This document shows positions 38,801 to 49,574 of a DNA stretch of 64,000 bases, piece by piece. Positions within the stretch are counted from its first letter, which is position 1. Each line of letters opens with the position of its first letter. The notes below the pieces were generated by a model. It worked only from the letters and a program-made list of their open reading frames with translations. It searched no databases and was not told the DNA's origin. Both the position numbers and the translations under genes were made by a program. Source of the stretch: Helicoverpa zea (lineage: Eukaryota; Arthropoda; Insecta; Lepidoptera; Noctuidae); contig NC_061455.1 of the NCBI RefSeq assembly GCF_022581195.2, positions 6,196,120 through 6,260,119 of the forward strand. Reading direction: 5' to 3'.

Positions 38801-38996
38801 ACTTATCCGAAGCTCTCTTAGAGGTCAAGAGTGAATAAATAAGTCTTTTATGTAAGTGTTTCCTTTGCAAGTCAAGAGAGAACACTTAATATCAAGGATG
38901 TTCGATGATTGGCCACATTGCTGTTCATAGTCTCACCGTCTCATGTTATTCTGATTGCGACACATCTGGAATTCGGTAAAAGCATTTTACTAAAAT
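29888..38996. other. Long unique non-coding DNA
   Basis: No gene recognised over 9 kb. Contains (AC)n runs at about 30645-30710, a G-rich run at 31620-31642, a TGACGTCA at 34147, a short CpG-rich patch at 37535-37640, and moderately GC-balanced stretches at 35000-35230 and 38400-38720. Open frames here are under 103 residues and featureless. Confidence 0.5.
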
Positions 38997-39009
38997 AATT
39001 ACTAATATT
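38997..39009. repeat. Target-site duplication of the Penelope-like element, left
   Basis: aattactaatatt, repeated exactly at 39949-39961. Confidence 0.65.
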
Positions 39010-39040
39010 GATTTCTGACACTTACGCGAATATTAGACAT

Positions 39041-39083
39041 TTAAATAAAACTACTTTTACGGATTTTATCGCGTTATATTAAT
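39041..39083 (+). repeat. Left inverted terminal repeat of Penelope-like element
   Basis: 43 bp, an exact reverse complement of 39907-39949. Confidence 0.9.
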
Positions 39084-39121
39084 CATATAAATAAATAAAA
39101 AAATAAATCATTGTTTCAGAG

Positions 39122-39813
39122 AGCACGTGGGATCTGCGATGCGAACCACACCTGGGTGCTGAGCTTCAACATGTTAAGCAAGTACTGCACGACAACAAGC
39201 TCCGAGTACCGCGCCCTCGTCGCAGAACCCGCGTGAAACCAGCCACAGTTGAGCGTCTACCTACTGTTCTTCCATACATAAGAGGAGTCACAGACAAGAT
39301 TGGCTACATCTTGAAGCGAGCTTCAATCAAAACCTCAAGCCGCTGAAGAAGATCAGTCAATTCTTACCACCTGTCAAGTGTCACATACCTCTACAAGATG
39401 CGGGTGTATACAAGCTTGAATGTGACTGTGGTCTCTCTTACATAGGCCAAACTAAAAGAAGCATAGGGACCCGCGTAAAAGAACACATCGCCGATGTCAA
39501 ACACCGCCGTTCCAGACAGTCAGCAGTTTGTGAACACACACTAGACAAGGCCCAGCATTACATCAGATTTGATAAACCACAAGTCCTTGCAAGAGAAAAC
39601 CGATTCCTACCTAGGATGATTCGCGAGGCTATTGAAATTAAAAAACATCCAAATTTCAATAGAGAAGATGGCTGGTGCATACCACCTGCTTGGAATCCCA
39701 TCATAGAAACTATTAAATCAAAATCCAAGCCTACAACTGCTCGACCTAAGGATACAGTGAGCTCGTTTTGCGTGAATCGGATTGTCAATAATAATCAACA
39801 AAATGTAGGGTAG
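39122..39813 (+). pseudogene. Penelope-like polyprotein C-terminus with GIY-YIG endonuclease, frameshifted
   Basis: The first part reads in one frame (ELQHVKQVLHDN, then LPTVLPYIRGVTDKIGYIL). The rest continues in the frame ending at 39813, so there is a frameshift near 39320-39350. The second part carries the nuclease: GVYKLECDCGLSYIGQTKRS, with GVY/YIG standing for GIY/YIG, the Cys pair CDC and the conserved R in R-x-x-EH. A Cys-containing segment (AVCEHT) and GWCIPPAWNPI follow. In this family the nuclease opens target DNA for reverse transcription. With no reverse transcriptase and a frameshift it is a dead remnant, but the domain itself is well preserved. Confidence 0.85.
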
Positions 39814-39906
39814 CTGTTTGTAACTAATATATCAAGACGACCAACACCTTAGTCTGCCCGTGACCATGGATGCTGTAAAGGATCCGAAACGTCGGGATTA
39901 AATAAT

Positions 39907-39949
39907 ATTAATATAACGCGATAAAATCCGTAAAAGTAGTTTTATTTAA
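39907..39949 (-). repeat. Right inverted terminal repeat of Penelope-like element
   Basis: 43 bp, an exact reverse complement of 39041-39083; its last base overlaps the target duplication 39949-39961. Confidence 0.9.
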
Positions 39950-39961
39950 ATTACTAATATT

Positions 39962-41222
39962 AGGAATCCATAATTCTGAAAAATAATATATTAATTACAT
40001 CCATATTATAATGCAATTCATTCAACAGCAAATTTTAAACTCAAAAAAATCGCAAGTGCATCCCGTAGAAAGTATTTTGAATGTACAATCAGAAGTTTCA
40101 TTAAGTGAAATAAGGTAGAGGCATTGAAGCAGACAGGTCAATCAATAAATCAGTCGACACAGGCGGCCATTAAGTAACGGAGCAATCGAACATTGTTTGA
40201 ATTCAGTGCAGCGAGTGAGCCCACTCGTCCGGAAATGAAGAACTATACATTGTTGAATTACAGGTTATAGCGCGCGCCGATGTACCGACAATGGTGACTT
40301 TCTTGTACTGTTTATTTTTCAATTGTATGAGTTTTTTTAATGTAGCTAAGCAGTATTTAAGTAAACTTTATTGCAGGACAGATTTTGAGAATATGGGTTA
40401 ACTTTATATTTGGACCTAGATTTTAATCACTGAATTTTTGCTTATCGACATAGTCTTCCTATCTGCTGGTCTCGGTATAAAGATAATGTTAGTTCAAAAA
40501 TAACAACATCATTTGTATATGTTGTCGATTTTGCGAAAGAAAACAAAAGACACCCAAATTACATCATTACACGAAAATTGTACGGTGTTTTGATGTTTGT
40601 AATTTTCGAGAAAATACACTCTTTCTAATTAGCGTTTGTTCTTTTTGATAAATTCTCGTTTATTGAAAATCTTTCAAACAAATCCGCTTACATTTACGGA
40701 ATTAATTTCGGGGGATAGGGCTCTAATTTTCAAAAGTAAATAGGTAGTTATATACAAGTTTATTGGCAAATGTAATTGATTTTATTACATCAAAAGCATA
40801 GTTTGTATTCCTGTTATTTTGCCGCTGAAGTTAATTTTAGGTAATATTTTGATGAACAGTTACTAGTCAGTAGTCAAAACAGTTTTCATTTAGTTAGTTA
40901 GGTACTTGCTTCAGCGGTTGCACTAGCGTATGAGGGATCCACTTTCAGAATACAGATAAACAGTTAGTATCTTTAAATCTATGCACCAATTTTGATGCGG
41001 GTTAAAATAGATGGAGTGATTGAAGATGGAAGTTTTGCTGGGGCGGTTTGCCAGTATGAAATAAAATAGCTTTGATATTAAAAATATTTCGGATTCAAGT
41101 TAAAGCCTTCACATGTAGAAGGCAAAGAGATTGCAGTATGTTTTGTATTGCGTCTTCTTATTGGCGAATATTTTCCGTGACGCCAGAATGAGCGCGTGGG
41201 ACTCGGGCACCGAATAATATAT
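39962..41222. other. Unique non-coding DNA
   Basis: AT-rich; nothing recognised. Confidence 0.5.
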
Positions 41223-41458
41223 TGTTAGCTGCCAGTAGTTACAAAGAGGGCAGCAGAGACGAGCGACCATAGACACCTCGCCATTCAGCCGTTCATCTAT
41301 GCTTGGAGGATTCTTTTTTCGAACGTCATTGTGACAAGACATGTTATAGTTGGACAGAATGCGATTTTGCCGCGTTCTTGACTAATCTTAGTTGATTTTC
41401 ATGTTAAAGCTATTTCTTGTAATTTCCTCGTTAAACAAACCTGCTTCTGGTTTTTAAG
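41223..41458 (+). repeat. Left 236-bp long terminal repeat
   Basis: Identical to 43177-43412 as far as can be compared by eye. Confidence 0.85.
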
Positions 41459-42057
41459 ATCAGAAGTGGGATAGTCTCACTCCCACTATAAAGTTTTTGA
41501 TTTCAGTTTCAGATTCATTGGCACTTTTACTAAGTACGACGCGGTGTAAGGATATCCGCCATTACTGAAGTTTTTGCCGTTCTATTTTATTTTGTAATGG
41601 ATTGCAGTGCGTTGCAATCTACGCAACGGTATATTCAAGATGCTTTGAGGTCAGGACCGGTGATCTGTTCTATTGTTTTGATTACACATCGGAAGTAATT
41701 ATGCTCTTAGCTGTATTTAGTGGAAAAATGTGTAATAAAGTACCAACCATTGGTATTGTCACCTATGAGTATTCTGTGTAGCAAAAGCTGAAGTGAAGTT
41801 AACTACACGTAACTTATCAAACCGCAATGGTAGTTGTGTTTTCAGCGTTGCTGACACATGATTAGTAATAATGATATTTCTGAGACATAGTTTCAAAGTT
41901 ATGCCTTGAATTTATTTCTTTGAGAGCGAAAAGCTTTCCAGATTTGACGAAAGATTTTGAAGGTCAGAAGTGGCCGAACGAAATGTATGTCATAAGTGCT
42001 TGTTCGCAGACTTATACACGAGAATGTGTAACGGCCGTGTCGTGGCCCAAGCGCGTC

Positions 42058-42150
42058 TGTGCTGGTGCTGCTGATTGCGGCACGAGCGCTGCTCTGCCGG
42101 TGCTCCTGGTCGCGGCACGAGCGCTGCTGTGCTGGTGCTCCTGCTGGTTC
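42058..42150. repeat. GC-rich short tandem duplication
   Basis: The block 'gcggcacgagcgctgct' occurs twice, with 'ctggtgct' variants around it. The period is roughly 35-50 bp. Confidence 0.6.
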
Positions 42151-42156
42151 TGTTGG

Positions 42157-42500
42157 CTTATGCCTTCCGAATAGTCTGAGCCTCTGGCATATGGCTTCTG
42201 TATGGTCTGAGCCCATGGCTTATGGCTTCCGAATAGTCTGAGCTTCTGGCTTATGGCTTCCGTATAGTCTGAGCCTCTGGCTTATGGCTTCCGTATAGTC
42301 TGAGCCCCTGGCTTATGGCTTCCGTATAGTCTGAGCCCCTGGCTTATGGCTTCCGTATAGTCTGAGCCCCTGGCTTATGGCTTCCGTATAGTCTGAACAA
42401 CTGGCTTGACTATGACTTGCCTTGACCATGACTTCCGTATATTTTGAGCCCCTGGCTTGACTATGACTTGATTTGACTAAGACTTCCGTATAGTTCGAGT
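42157..42500. repeat. 31-bp minisatellite, about 8 clear copies plus decayed ones
   Basis: The unit is approximately 'cccctggcttatggcttcc' plus 'gtatagtctgag'. Central copies are identical; both edges are diverged, as expected where copies are homogenised in the middle. Confidence 0.9.
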
Positions 42501-42712
42501 ATTTGTTCTTGATAACATATTTCTTGCGCTTGAGTGCACGCTTGCACCCACGGTTTAACTAATAAGTAAAAGTAATCGTATTTCTTCTTACAACTAATAT
42601 GTTTCAGCTTTACACTCCAAACCAGGTTAATAATTTACATGATTTCTTTGTATGTTGTGTGTTTATATGTGTACAACTAATATGTTTCAGCCTTACACTC
42701 GACACACTTACA

Positions 42713-42945
42713 CTGGGTGGTATACCAGTGTTCTGTTATTAATTTTGTATCTGTTAATTGATTTAAAGTTGACGTTATTTATTTTCGAGTCGCTGGGTGG
42801 TATACCAGTGTTCTGTTATTAATTTTGTACCTGTTATTTGATTTAAAGTTGATGTTATTTATTTTCGAGTCGCTTGGTGGTATACCAGTGTTCTGTTATT
42901 AATTTTGTACCTGTTATTTGATTTAAAGTTGATGTTATTTATTTT
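42713..42945. repeat. 80-bp tandem repeat, 3 copies
   Basis: 'ctgggtggtataccagtgtt' recurs at 42713, 42793 and 42873, the third with one change. Just upstream, 'caactaatatgtttcag' occurs at 42592 and 42674, another short duplication. Confidence 0.9.
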
Positions 42946-43176
42946 TCTTTCTTTAAATGGATTAGTACTTTGTTTGAGGTTTGTAAGTCCTCGAATAATT
43001 TTTATTCTGAAAGTGTCATTGTTCAGAAAAACGATGACGAGCACGATAACCAATCGAGATTTAAATATGACGAAATTGAGCCAGGTCCAACTCGCTTATT
43101 GCATGTGCAGGTGTTCCGAGACTCAACCAGGCTCACCCAGATCCTGCCGAGGACGTCAGGGTGTCAGGAGAGGCCG

Positions 43177-43412
43177 TGTTAGCTGCCAGTAGTTACAAAG
43201 AGGGCAGCAGAGACGAGCGACCATAGACACCTCGCCATTCAGCCGTTCATCTATGCTTGGAGGATTCTTTTTTCGAACGTCATTGTGACAAGACATGTTA
43301 TAGTTGGACAGAATGCGATTTTGCCGCGTTCTTGACTAATCTTAGTTGATTTTCATGTTAAAGCTATTTCTTGTAATTTCCTCGTTAAACAAACCTGCTT
43401 CTGGTTTTTAAG
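43177..43412 (+). repeat. Right 236-bp long terminal repeat
   Basis: Identical to 41223-41458. Confidence 0.85.
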
Positions 43413-43413
43413 A

Positions 43414-45105
43414 ATATTATATTGCAAGGAGGTATATCACGGCGGCGACAGGTGTGCGGAGGCAATCCTCTTTTACCCTCCTCCGAGCTTTTCGACCCCA
43501 AGAAACCCCTTTTAAGTAACATGACTTTTAACTTTGTGACCCATCTTTGCTTTAAAGTGCTCAGACTTATCCAATTCTGGGCGCTTATTACTGAGCTTCC
43601 GAGGCGTAATTTAAGCGGAAAATCAGTGCGTTCCAGACCATAGATCACAGTAATGCTCCCTTTGTATAGATTGACGAGCATAAAGGATCAAAATTACTGA
43701 GTTGCTTTTATAAGGGACTGACAGGTTTGTGATAACGAATATTTAATTATGTTCCTTGAAGATTCGGGTTTATTTAAAATTGGAGACCTTGCAGAATCTG
43801 TTTTATTTTGTTGAAAAGCCAACAAATAATAAATGTTTTGTATCAAAAGTGCTCTTGCGAAGATAAATGGTGGGAGATAAATAGCTGAAGTACAAATAAG
43901 TTTTGTTATTTAAATATCAGTGCGTCGGTTATGTTCTCTTGTCAGTTTGGAGATGCTCTATACTGCACAAAATAAAATGGTCTAGAGCAAAATTACCAAT
44001 AGCATTTTCCATTAGAGAATAAATTTTTATGCACAAAGCTCTACTTCCTAACGTAAAATTCTACCTGCTTTGCAAACGTGCATCGTAAGCCTCGGTTTAG
44101 ACAACAGCTTATAAATAAACAATCTTTGATAGCAGAGAGTGTAGCCTGCAGGCATTTTATATTATTCTGTGAACATATTTTCGGCGGCCATTTTCCATTG
44201 CCGATCAACCCTTTTGACAATTTATCGGGACATCACATTTTCATACAAGCGGGTGGCACGAACTGTGCGACCGCTCCTCATACATATTCAAATAACAGGG
44301 GCTGTACAAAGCAGAAACACGCCGTGCCCCCGACGTGTTAGAATTACAAAAAAGTTTACCGAATATGCCAACTGATAAACAATCTATATCGTGATAAACT
44401 TTACAGATACTCATCTATGTATGACTTACTTTACCCGCGTTGGTATTCGTAAATGTTCCACATATTTGCTGACCCTTGAAAATGTGTCATTTTAATATGT
44501 AGGTACATCCATTTTTTTAAAGGCACTATTGACAATACTTCCTAGTAAAAATGCATACTGCATATCATAGTTAATTAATATAATATTCAATCTAAGAATA
44601 GTGTAAAATCATGAAGCTAAAACTTCAAAGTAAAAACTTTTCAGTGAAACAATTACTTTTTTATTTTTCTTCAATTTCACTGTAGCCTATGGTTAAACTG
44701 AAGTCAATTAAAACTTCGTCTTAATTTTCAAGTTACGTCTTTGCTCGCGGTCCAAAATTATTTCCTAACTTTGATTTATAGTTAAATAAAAGTAAAACTA
44801 ATTACAGGCAGAAAACTTCATTGTGGATTATTATGAACGTTTATGTTCGAAACTTCCTTAATATGAACGTGTTTTTGAGATTACATTTAACATGAAAAGT
44901 GCGTAATTAGAATTTTATTTTGCTCTTACTCGCTATAATTATGGCATAAAGAAAAATATTGACAAAGTCACTATTTAGTATATTGACTAAAACTACAAAA
45001 CAACTGCAAACGTCGATGGCATAGAAAGACCTGTCAGTTTTTAAATGCATGTTTTTGTTGGGATTATTTATTTAACAGCTACACATAATCACATTTCTTA
45101 AGTCA
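43414..45105. other. Unique non-coding DNA
   Basis: No supported gene. Overlapping open frames on both strands at 43385-43681 cover a GC-balanced patch with no recognisable domain. Confidence 0.5.
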
Positions 45106-45253
45106 TTTTTTTACCGATTGACTGCACTACACATAAGAAAAGTAACAACGGGTAAATGTACACACTGTGTCATAAGAGCAAACATTCTCTTATGTTGCGG
45201 TAGTATTCTGCGCGGTACAGTAAACACAGCGAGCGTATATTTCCATAAGCCTT
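45106..45253 (+). repeat. Left copy of a ~150-bp direct repeat
   Basis: Aligns to 45679-45830. The best part (45129-45253) contains 'acacataagaaaagtaac' and 'gcaaacattctcttatgttg'. Confidence 0.85.
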
Positions 45254-45333
45254 CCACCACCAAACACCGCTTCCAAGTGTTTTTTAAGATATTTTGTTAC
45301 TAGCACAGAACCATAATTTTTTAAATTTCCTCA

Positions 45334-45665
45334 AAATGGGTATGTCCCCAAAATCGTTATGTCCCCAAAATGGTTATGTCCTTAAAATGGTTATGTCCTC
45401 AAAGTGGTTATGTTCCCAAAATTGTTATGTCCTCAAAGGTGTTATGTCCCCAAAGTGGTTATGTCCCCAAAATGGTTATGTCCCCAAAGTGGTAATGTCC
45501 CCAAAATGGTTATGTCCCCAAAGTGGTTATGTCCCCAAAATGATTATGTCGTCAAAGTGGTTATGTCCCCAAAATGGTTATGTCGTCAAAGTGGTTATGT
45601 CCCCAAAATGGTTATGTCCCCTAAATGGTTATGTCCTCAAAATGGTTATGGCCTAAAATTAGTTA
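45334..45665. repeat. 17-bp minisatellite, about 19 copies
   Basis: The unit is 'ggttatgtccccaaaat' with variants ('cctcaaag', 'cgtcaaag'). The array lies between two direct repeats 575 bp apart. Because 17 is not a multiple of 3 and the unit lacks stops on this strand, all three frames read the same cyclic peptide. Confidence 0.95.
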
Positions 45666-45678
45666 TATCCCCAAAAAC

Positions 45679-45830
45679 ATTTTTTTTACGTATCGCCAGC
45701 TCAACACATAAGAAAAGTAACACAGAGTAAATGAGTACACACTGTGTCATAAGAGCAAACATTCTCTTATGTTGCGGTAGTATTCCGCTCGGTACAGTAA
45801 ACACAGCTAGCGTATATTTCCATAAGCCTT
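45679..45830 (+). repeat. Right copy of the ~150-bp direct repeat
   Basis: Begins 'cattttttttacg'; then 'acacataagaaaagtaac' at 45704. It has small differences from the left copy (for example ctcggtacag against cgcggtacag). Confidence 0.85.
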
Positions 45831-46059
45831 ACACTGACTTGCGTGAGATGCAAACTCATCGAAACACCGCTTTATACTTACTCATATGTATAAGTTTCCT
45901 GTTCGAAGTGGGTTTTAATTTAATATTTTTTTTTACTACAACAAAAGTTATTTCCCCTAAAGATGGCAACATAACCTTTCAGTTAAGGAAGTGTAGCTTG
46001 TACAATGTTACAGCTAAATGAAGAAGCTACAGGGAAACATCAACAAATCTTAAAATAAT

Positions 46060-46260
46060 AAAGAGTTTTTTTGTTTGTTTGTTTTTACTTTAAAGACTCC
46101 GAAACTTCTGAACCGATTTGAAGTACTTCTTCACTGTTGGAAAGCTATACTATCCTCTTGTGACAGAGGCTATGCTATGTTTTATTTGGTAACGAAAAGT
46201 TCCCCTGACACGTTGGTGAAACCAATATTTACGGACTTGTTTTTACATCACACTTAATTC
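46060..46260 (+). repeat. Decayed lepidopteran interspersed repeat
   Basis: 'gtttgtttgtttttac', then 'ctgaaccgatttgaag' and 'actgttggaaagctatac', then 'ttccc'. This word order is typical of transposon remnants in Lepidoptera. Termini not seen. Confidence 0.45.
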
Positions 46261-49200
46261 CCAATCATTAACTGAACACGAAAACTTGACACGTATTCAA
46301 AAGCTGTATTGAGTCATTGAGCGACGAAAACATTGTAAAATATCTATAGTATCTCACATCTCGTTAAGCAATAACTTTACAAAGTTGCTAAATATACGGT
46401 TTGGTTCAACGATGACGTACCGAGAGCCTCATAAAAGTCTATAGCAGTTTTCAAACGTTTAATGGACGCCTCTCGCTCGCGTGGAATTGTATTCCAACTT
46501 TTAGCGGCAACTTTGAATTTCGTTGTGGTTTTTGTTTTAAAAGTAACTCTACTATATTTTCTTACATTTCTGTCTTTCTTAGAAGAACTTTCGTTCTGTA
46601 TGAATGAATCCTTTTTAGAGCGTTCTTCTTTATTAAAGGAAAAGGCGATGCTTAGTTGTTAGTTAAATGCAAAGAGACTGAACAGATGGCATCATGATAA
46701 AATTAAAATAAGGCTTGCAGTAAAGTAAGAAAGGATTAAAACAGTCCTCTTAGATATTACAAAGGACTTGTTCAAGCGAGTTTGCAAGCTTAATGTTTCG
46801 TTTTTATTTCTTAGCAACATTGCTTTATGCTGAAAGATGCAAAAGCTTCATAAAATAATTAGTTTTCTCAATCTTTGTATTACAAAGTTGTGTTTGGCAT
46901 TTACAGTTATATTCAACGGTATTGACAATAACAGTTTACATATTATTAAACAAAATAAGCAGGAAAACGACAGCTTATATCACCCTCATACTTACTCATT
47001 ACACAAAAAAAAAACTAATAATATAAAGTTCCTACGTTCCATACATATTATAAAAAGATATCGTTAACTGCTAATTGCTTGAAAATTCTTTAAATACAGA
47101 ACTACAATCTTCCCACAGTTACAGCACTGCAGGATATAATAACTAAAACACACCTACAGAGTCAATTTAATCACGATTAACTATTACACGACTCCTACTA
47201 ACGTGCCCACTGTGCAATTGTCGACCCACTACATATAATTTCCAAGTTGACGTTCACGACGCCCTTGAGAACAGATGGGGTGAATTATTTTTAGCTTAGG
47301 ACTCTAAGGTGCATTGCACCTTCTTTTCTTAGCGTTGGTGAAGCGTGAGATAAATGCTAATAAATATGGTGCCAAATAAATAATTTCGTTTTGAATTCGA
47401 TTTTATAGAAATTTGTTTTCGAGAACCTGGAATGAAATAGTCAATGAAAGTAAAAGATATTATTGAAAAAAAATTTGAGAAGGATATACATAAAATATAT
47501 TCATACGAGACAGGGCTGCGTTTTACCTCATTCCACCGCAAATGTTTCTCTTTTCAATTCTTCTGGACATACCTAATCTACTAAACCAAAGTCTACAGTA
47601 CTAACAAAACATTTTAACTATGCTTATAACTACCTAAGCGGTTATTATTCCCGTCAGTCAACGTTCCTGTTATTTGGAGAATCGAGTGAAGGCTCCTTTG
47701 TATAATATCGCACGGCACCTACATACATTTGGACGTCCATTGTTTCGTTTGCAGGCGTCTCTCAGAATGAGCAGTTTGATAATCCATCAATGTACGTTGA
47801 ACGAGTGACCATTGTTAGTGCAGTATGGATGTTTGATATCGCTTAAATGTAGGTATGCAGTATATGGCTGAACTGTCAAATGGATAATTGAAACCTTACT
47901 TTTATGCAGACGTAAGACTCCTTTCAAGCTAAAATGTCTGAATCGGAAAAAAAACCCAATTTTGGTGATATTATACAATATGCAAAGATATATTTCCTTG
48001 CGGACTAGGTTAGTATATATTTGGATATTCGAAGTAGTTCGTAGTTGACAAAGAAGAACAGACGAAGTTGGTCAAAATCTAGTCTAAATTAAGTAATACA
48101 GCAAAAGTTACGAGATAATCGCAAAGAAATTGTCGCCCCAATTCTTCGGATTATGTCAATTTGTACGGAAAATATTCACTTACTATTTTGAATCGAAAAA
48201 TCGTCCAATTAAAACTACATTTTCACGGAAAACCTTACGAAAAATTCAATCGCTAAACTGAAAGCTTATTAATTGTGGCCACACGTTGTTTCAGTGTACC
48301 GTATGTTGGTAGGAAATTACGCAATAAGGCTTTACCAATAAGAAAATATAAACAATGCATGGAACAGAAGCTCCCTATAAATCCAATATCACAAAAGACA
48401 TTATCAGGCGGCGAACGCCCCCACGCCACTGAATGTTGATCGTAAAAAAGTGATAGGTATAGCCGATAAAATTATAATCATTTTTGTATATGTACTATGG
48501 CATTTGCTCGTCAAATTTTATTACTAGCCAGCTTAATATCTGTTAACGAGGTTCCTCGAATCTTTTTATGCCGAGACGGAGTAATATTGAAAGTTATTAT
48601 CGTCGTTATAATAGTAAAAATATAAGTAGATGGTATTGAGTTACTGCCTATTATTTAACTCTATATTTTAAGTGTGTTTTATTAATATAGTTTTGATGAG
48701 ATTCTTATTTGCTATGCTGTACATTAAGTTATACTGAGAACGCAAAAACCGCTTACTTAGCATAGGTAATGTATTAACATTAAACATAATTTACACAAAA
48801 GCACGAATACTATTACAATATTATAATAGCGTAGGTTTTTCAACAATCCTCAAAGTAAAAGGCTATATGGGCAAGCAGCGATAAAGCCGATATCTTTGTC
48901 GAGTTTAGATACGTACTCATGTAATAGCGAGCTCCAAGTTGTAAAGAGAGCAACGTCGAAAGCAATAAAATGACCGATAAAATTGGTTCGCCGTCCAAAA
49001 GAGGAAACTTTGCATACGAAAAGTACCTACAAACGAACATTATGTACTTTATATACGTACATGGAAATGTTAATGCTCAATTTGAATCGAGCACTCATAC
49101 TGAAATGTATTTTGTTTCAATTTGACGTCCACACCTGTCGCTTTAACATGGTTTTGGAAACAATTTGTAAATAAATTGTGCAACACTAAAAACTGTTTAA

Positions 49201-49331
49201 ATAACAATATCATTACACGCTATAATTATTGTAGGTACTCAATACACTCAATGTCGACATTCTCGATTTGTGTTGTAATGTTTTATCTGTGTTAACTAGG
49301 TTTGAATGCAGGGTTGTTTGTTTTATTTATG
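46261..49331. other. Unique non-coding DNA
   Basis: AT-rich; no supported gene. A perfect 17-nt palindrome (aaggtgcattgcacctt) lies at about 47308. Confidence 0.5.
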
Positions 49332-49574
49332 CCGGACCGCCGAACCTGAGGTCCCGGGTTCGATTCCCGGTTCGGTCGACATTTGTGTGATGAGCATGCT
49401 TGTTGGCCGTGGTCTGGGTGTTACAATATGTATTTATAAATATGTATATATGTAGCTACATGTAGTTTATCAGTTGTGTTAGCACCCATAACACAAGTTA
49501 ATAAATAACTTACCATGGGGCTAACCGACCGTGTGTGAAAAAGGTGTCCCGACATTATAAAAAAAAAAAAAAAA
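49332..49574 (+). repeat. tRNA-derived SINE with poly(A) tail
   Basis: Box B GGTTCGATTCC at 49357-49367, then 'cggtcgacatttgtgtgat', 'gccgtggtctgggtgtt', 'aacttaccatgggg', ending in A16 (49559-49574). Same family as 17826-18040 but better preserved. The upstream tRNA half is incomplete. Confidence 0.75.

Larger units (their letters stand above)
39010..39948 (+). mobile_element. Internally deleted Penelope-like element
   Basis: Perfect 43-bp inverted terminal repeats lie at 39041-39083 and 39907-39949 (start TTAAATAAAACTAC...). On the left, about 31 extra bp separate the terminal repeat from the 13-bp target duplication. Inverted terminal repeats plus a short asymmetric extension fit Penelope-like elements. 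Between the repeats is only the end of the polyprotein with its GIY-YIG nuclease; the reverse transcriptase is gone. A splice-acceptor-like 'atcattgtttcag' (39107-39120) precedes the coding remnant. Non-autonomous. Confidence 0.8.
41223..43413 (+). mobile_element. Non-autonomous LTR element with tandem-repeat interior
   Basis: Two 236-bp direct repeats, identical by eye, at 41223-41458 and 43177-43412. They begin TGTTAGCTGCC and end TTTTTAAG(A), bounding a 1.7-kb interior. A 4-bp ATAT on each side could be the target duplication but is weak in AT-rich DNA. The 3' end is not the usual CA, so assignment as LTRs is not certain. The interior has no intact gag or pol. A short stretch at about 41935-41985 (DLTKDFEGQKWPNEM) faintly recalls a Copia-type gag start. 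Most of the interior is tandem arrays (42058-42150, 42157-42500, 42713-42945). A purine-rich stretch (GGAGAGGCCG) precedes the right repeat. Identical repeats imply recent insertion. Confidence 0.6.

Noticed and set aside
42059..42241. Leu/Cys/Ala-rich open frames near 42 kb
   Set aside because: They translate the GC-rich and 31-bp tandem repeats of the LTR-flanked element.
43385..43681. Opposed open frames of 98 and 73 residues
   Set aside because: No recognisable domain; both strands are open because the patch is GC-balanced, and the minus-strand frame runs into the LTR.
45334..45665. Regularly spaced repeats that might look like CRISPR
   Set aside because: Units are contiguous 17-bp copies with no spacers, in a eukaryotic genome. 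The 31-bp array at 42157 fails for the same reason.
45294..45730. Two overlapping long open frames with a repetitive peptide
   Set aside because: They are the 17-bp minisatellite read in different frames; the unit simply lacks stops.
49340..49385. tRNA gene with GGTTCGATTCC
   Set aside because: Only the box B half is tRNA-like, and it is followed by a SINE body and poly(A); the opposite-strand copy at 17826 has the same body.
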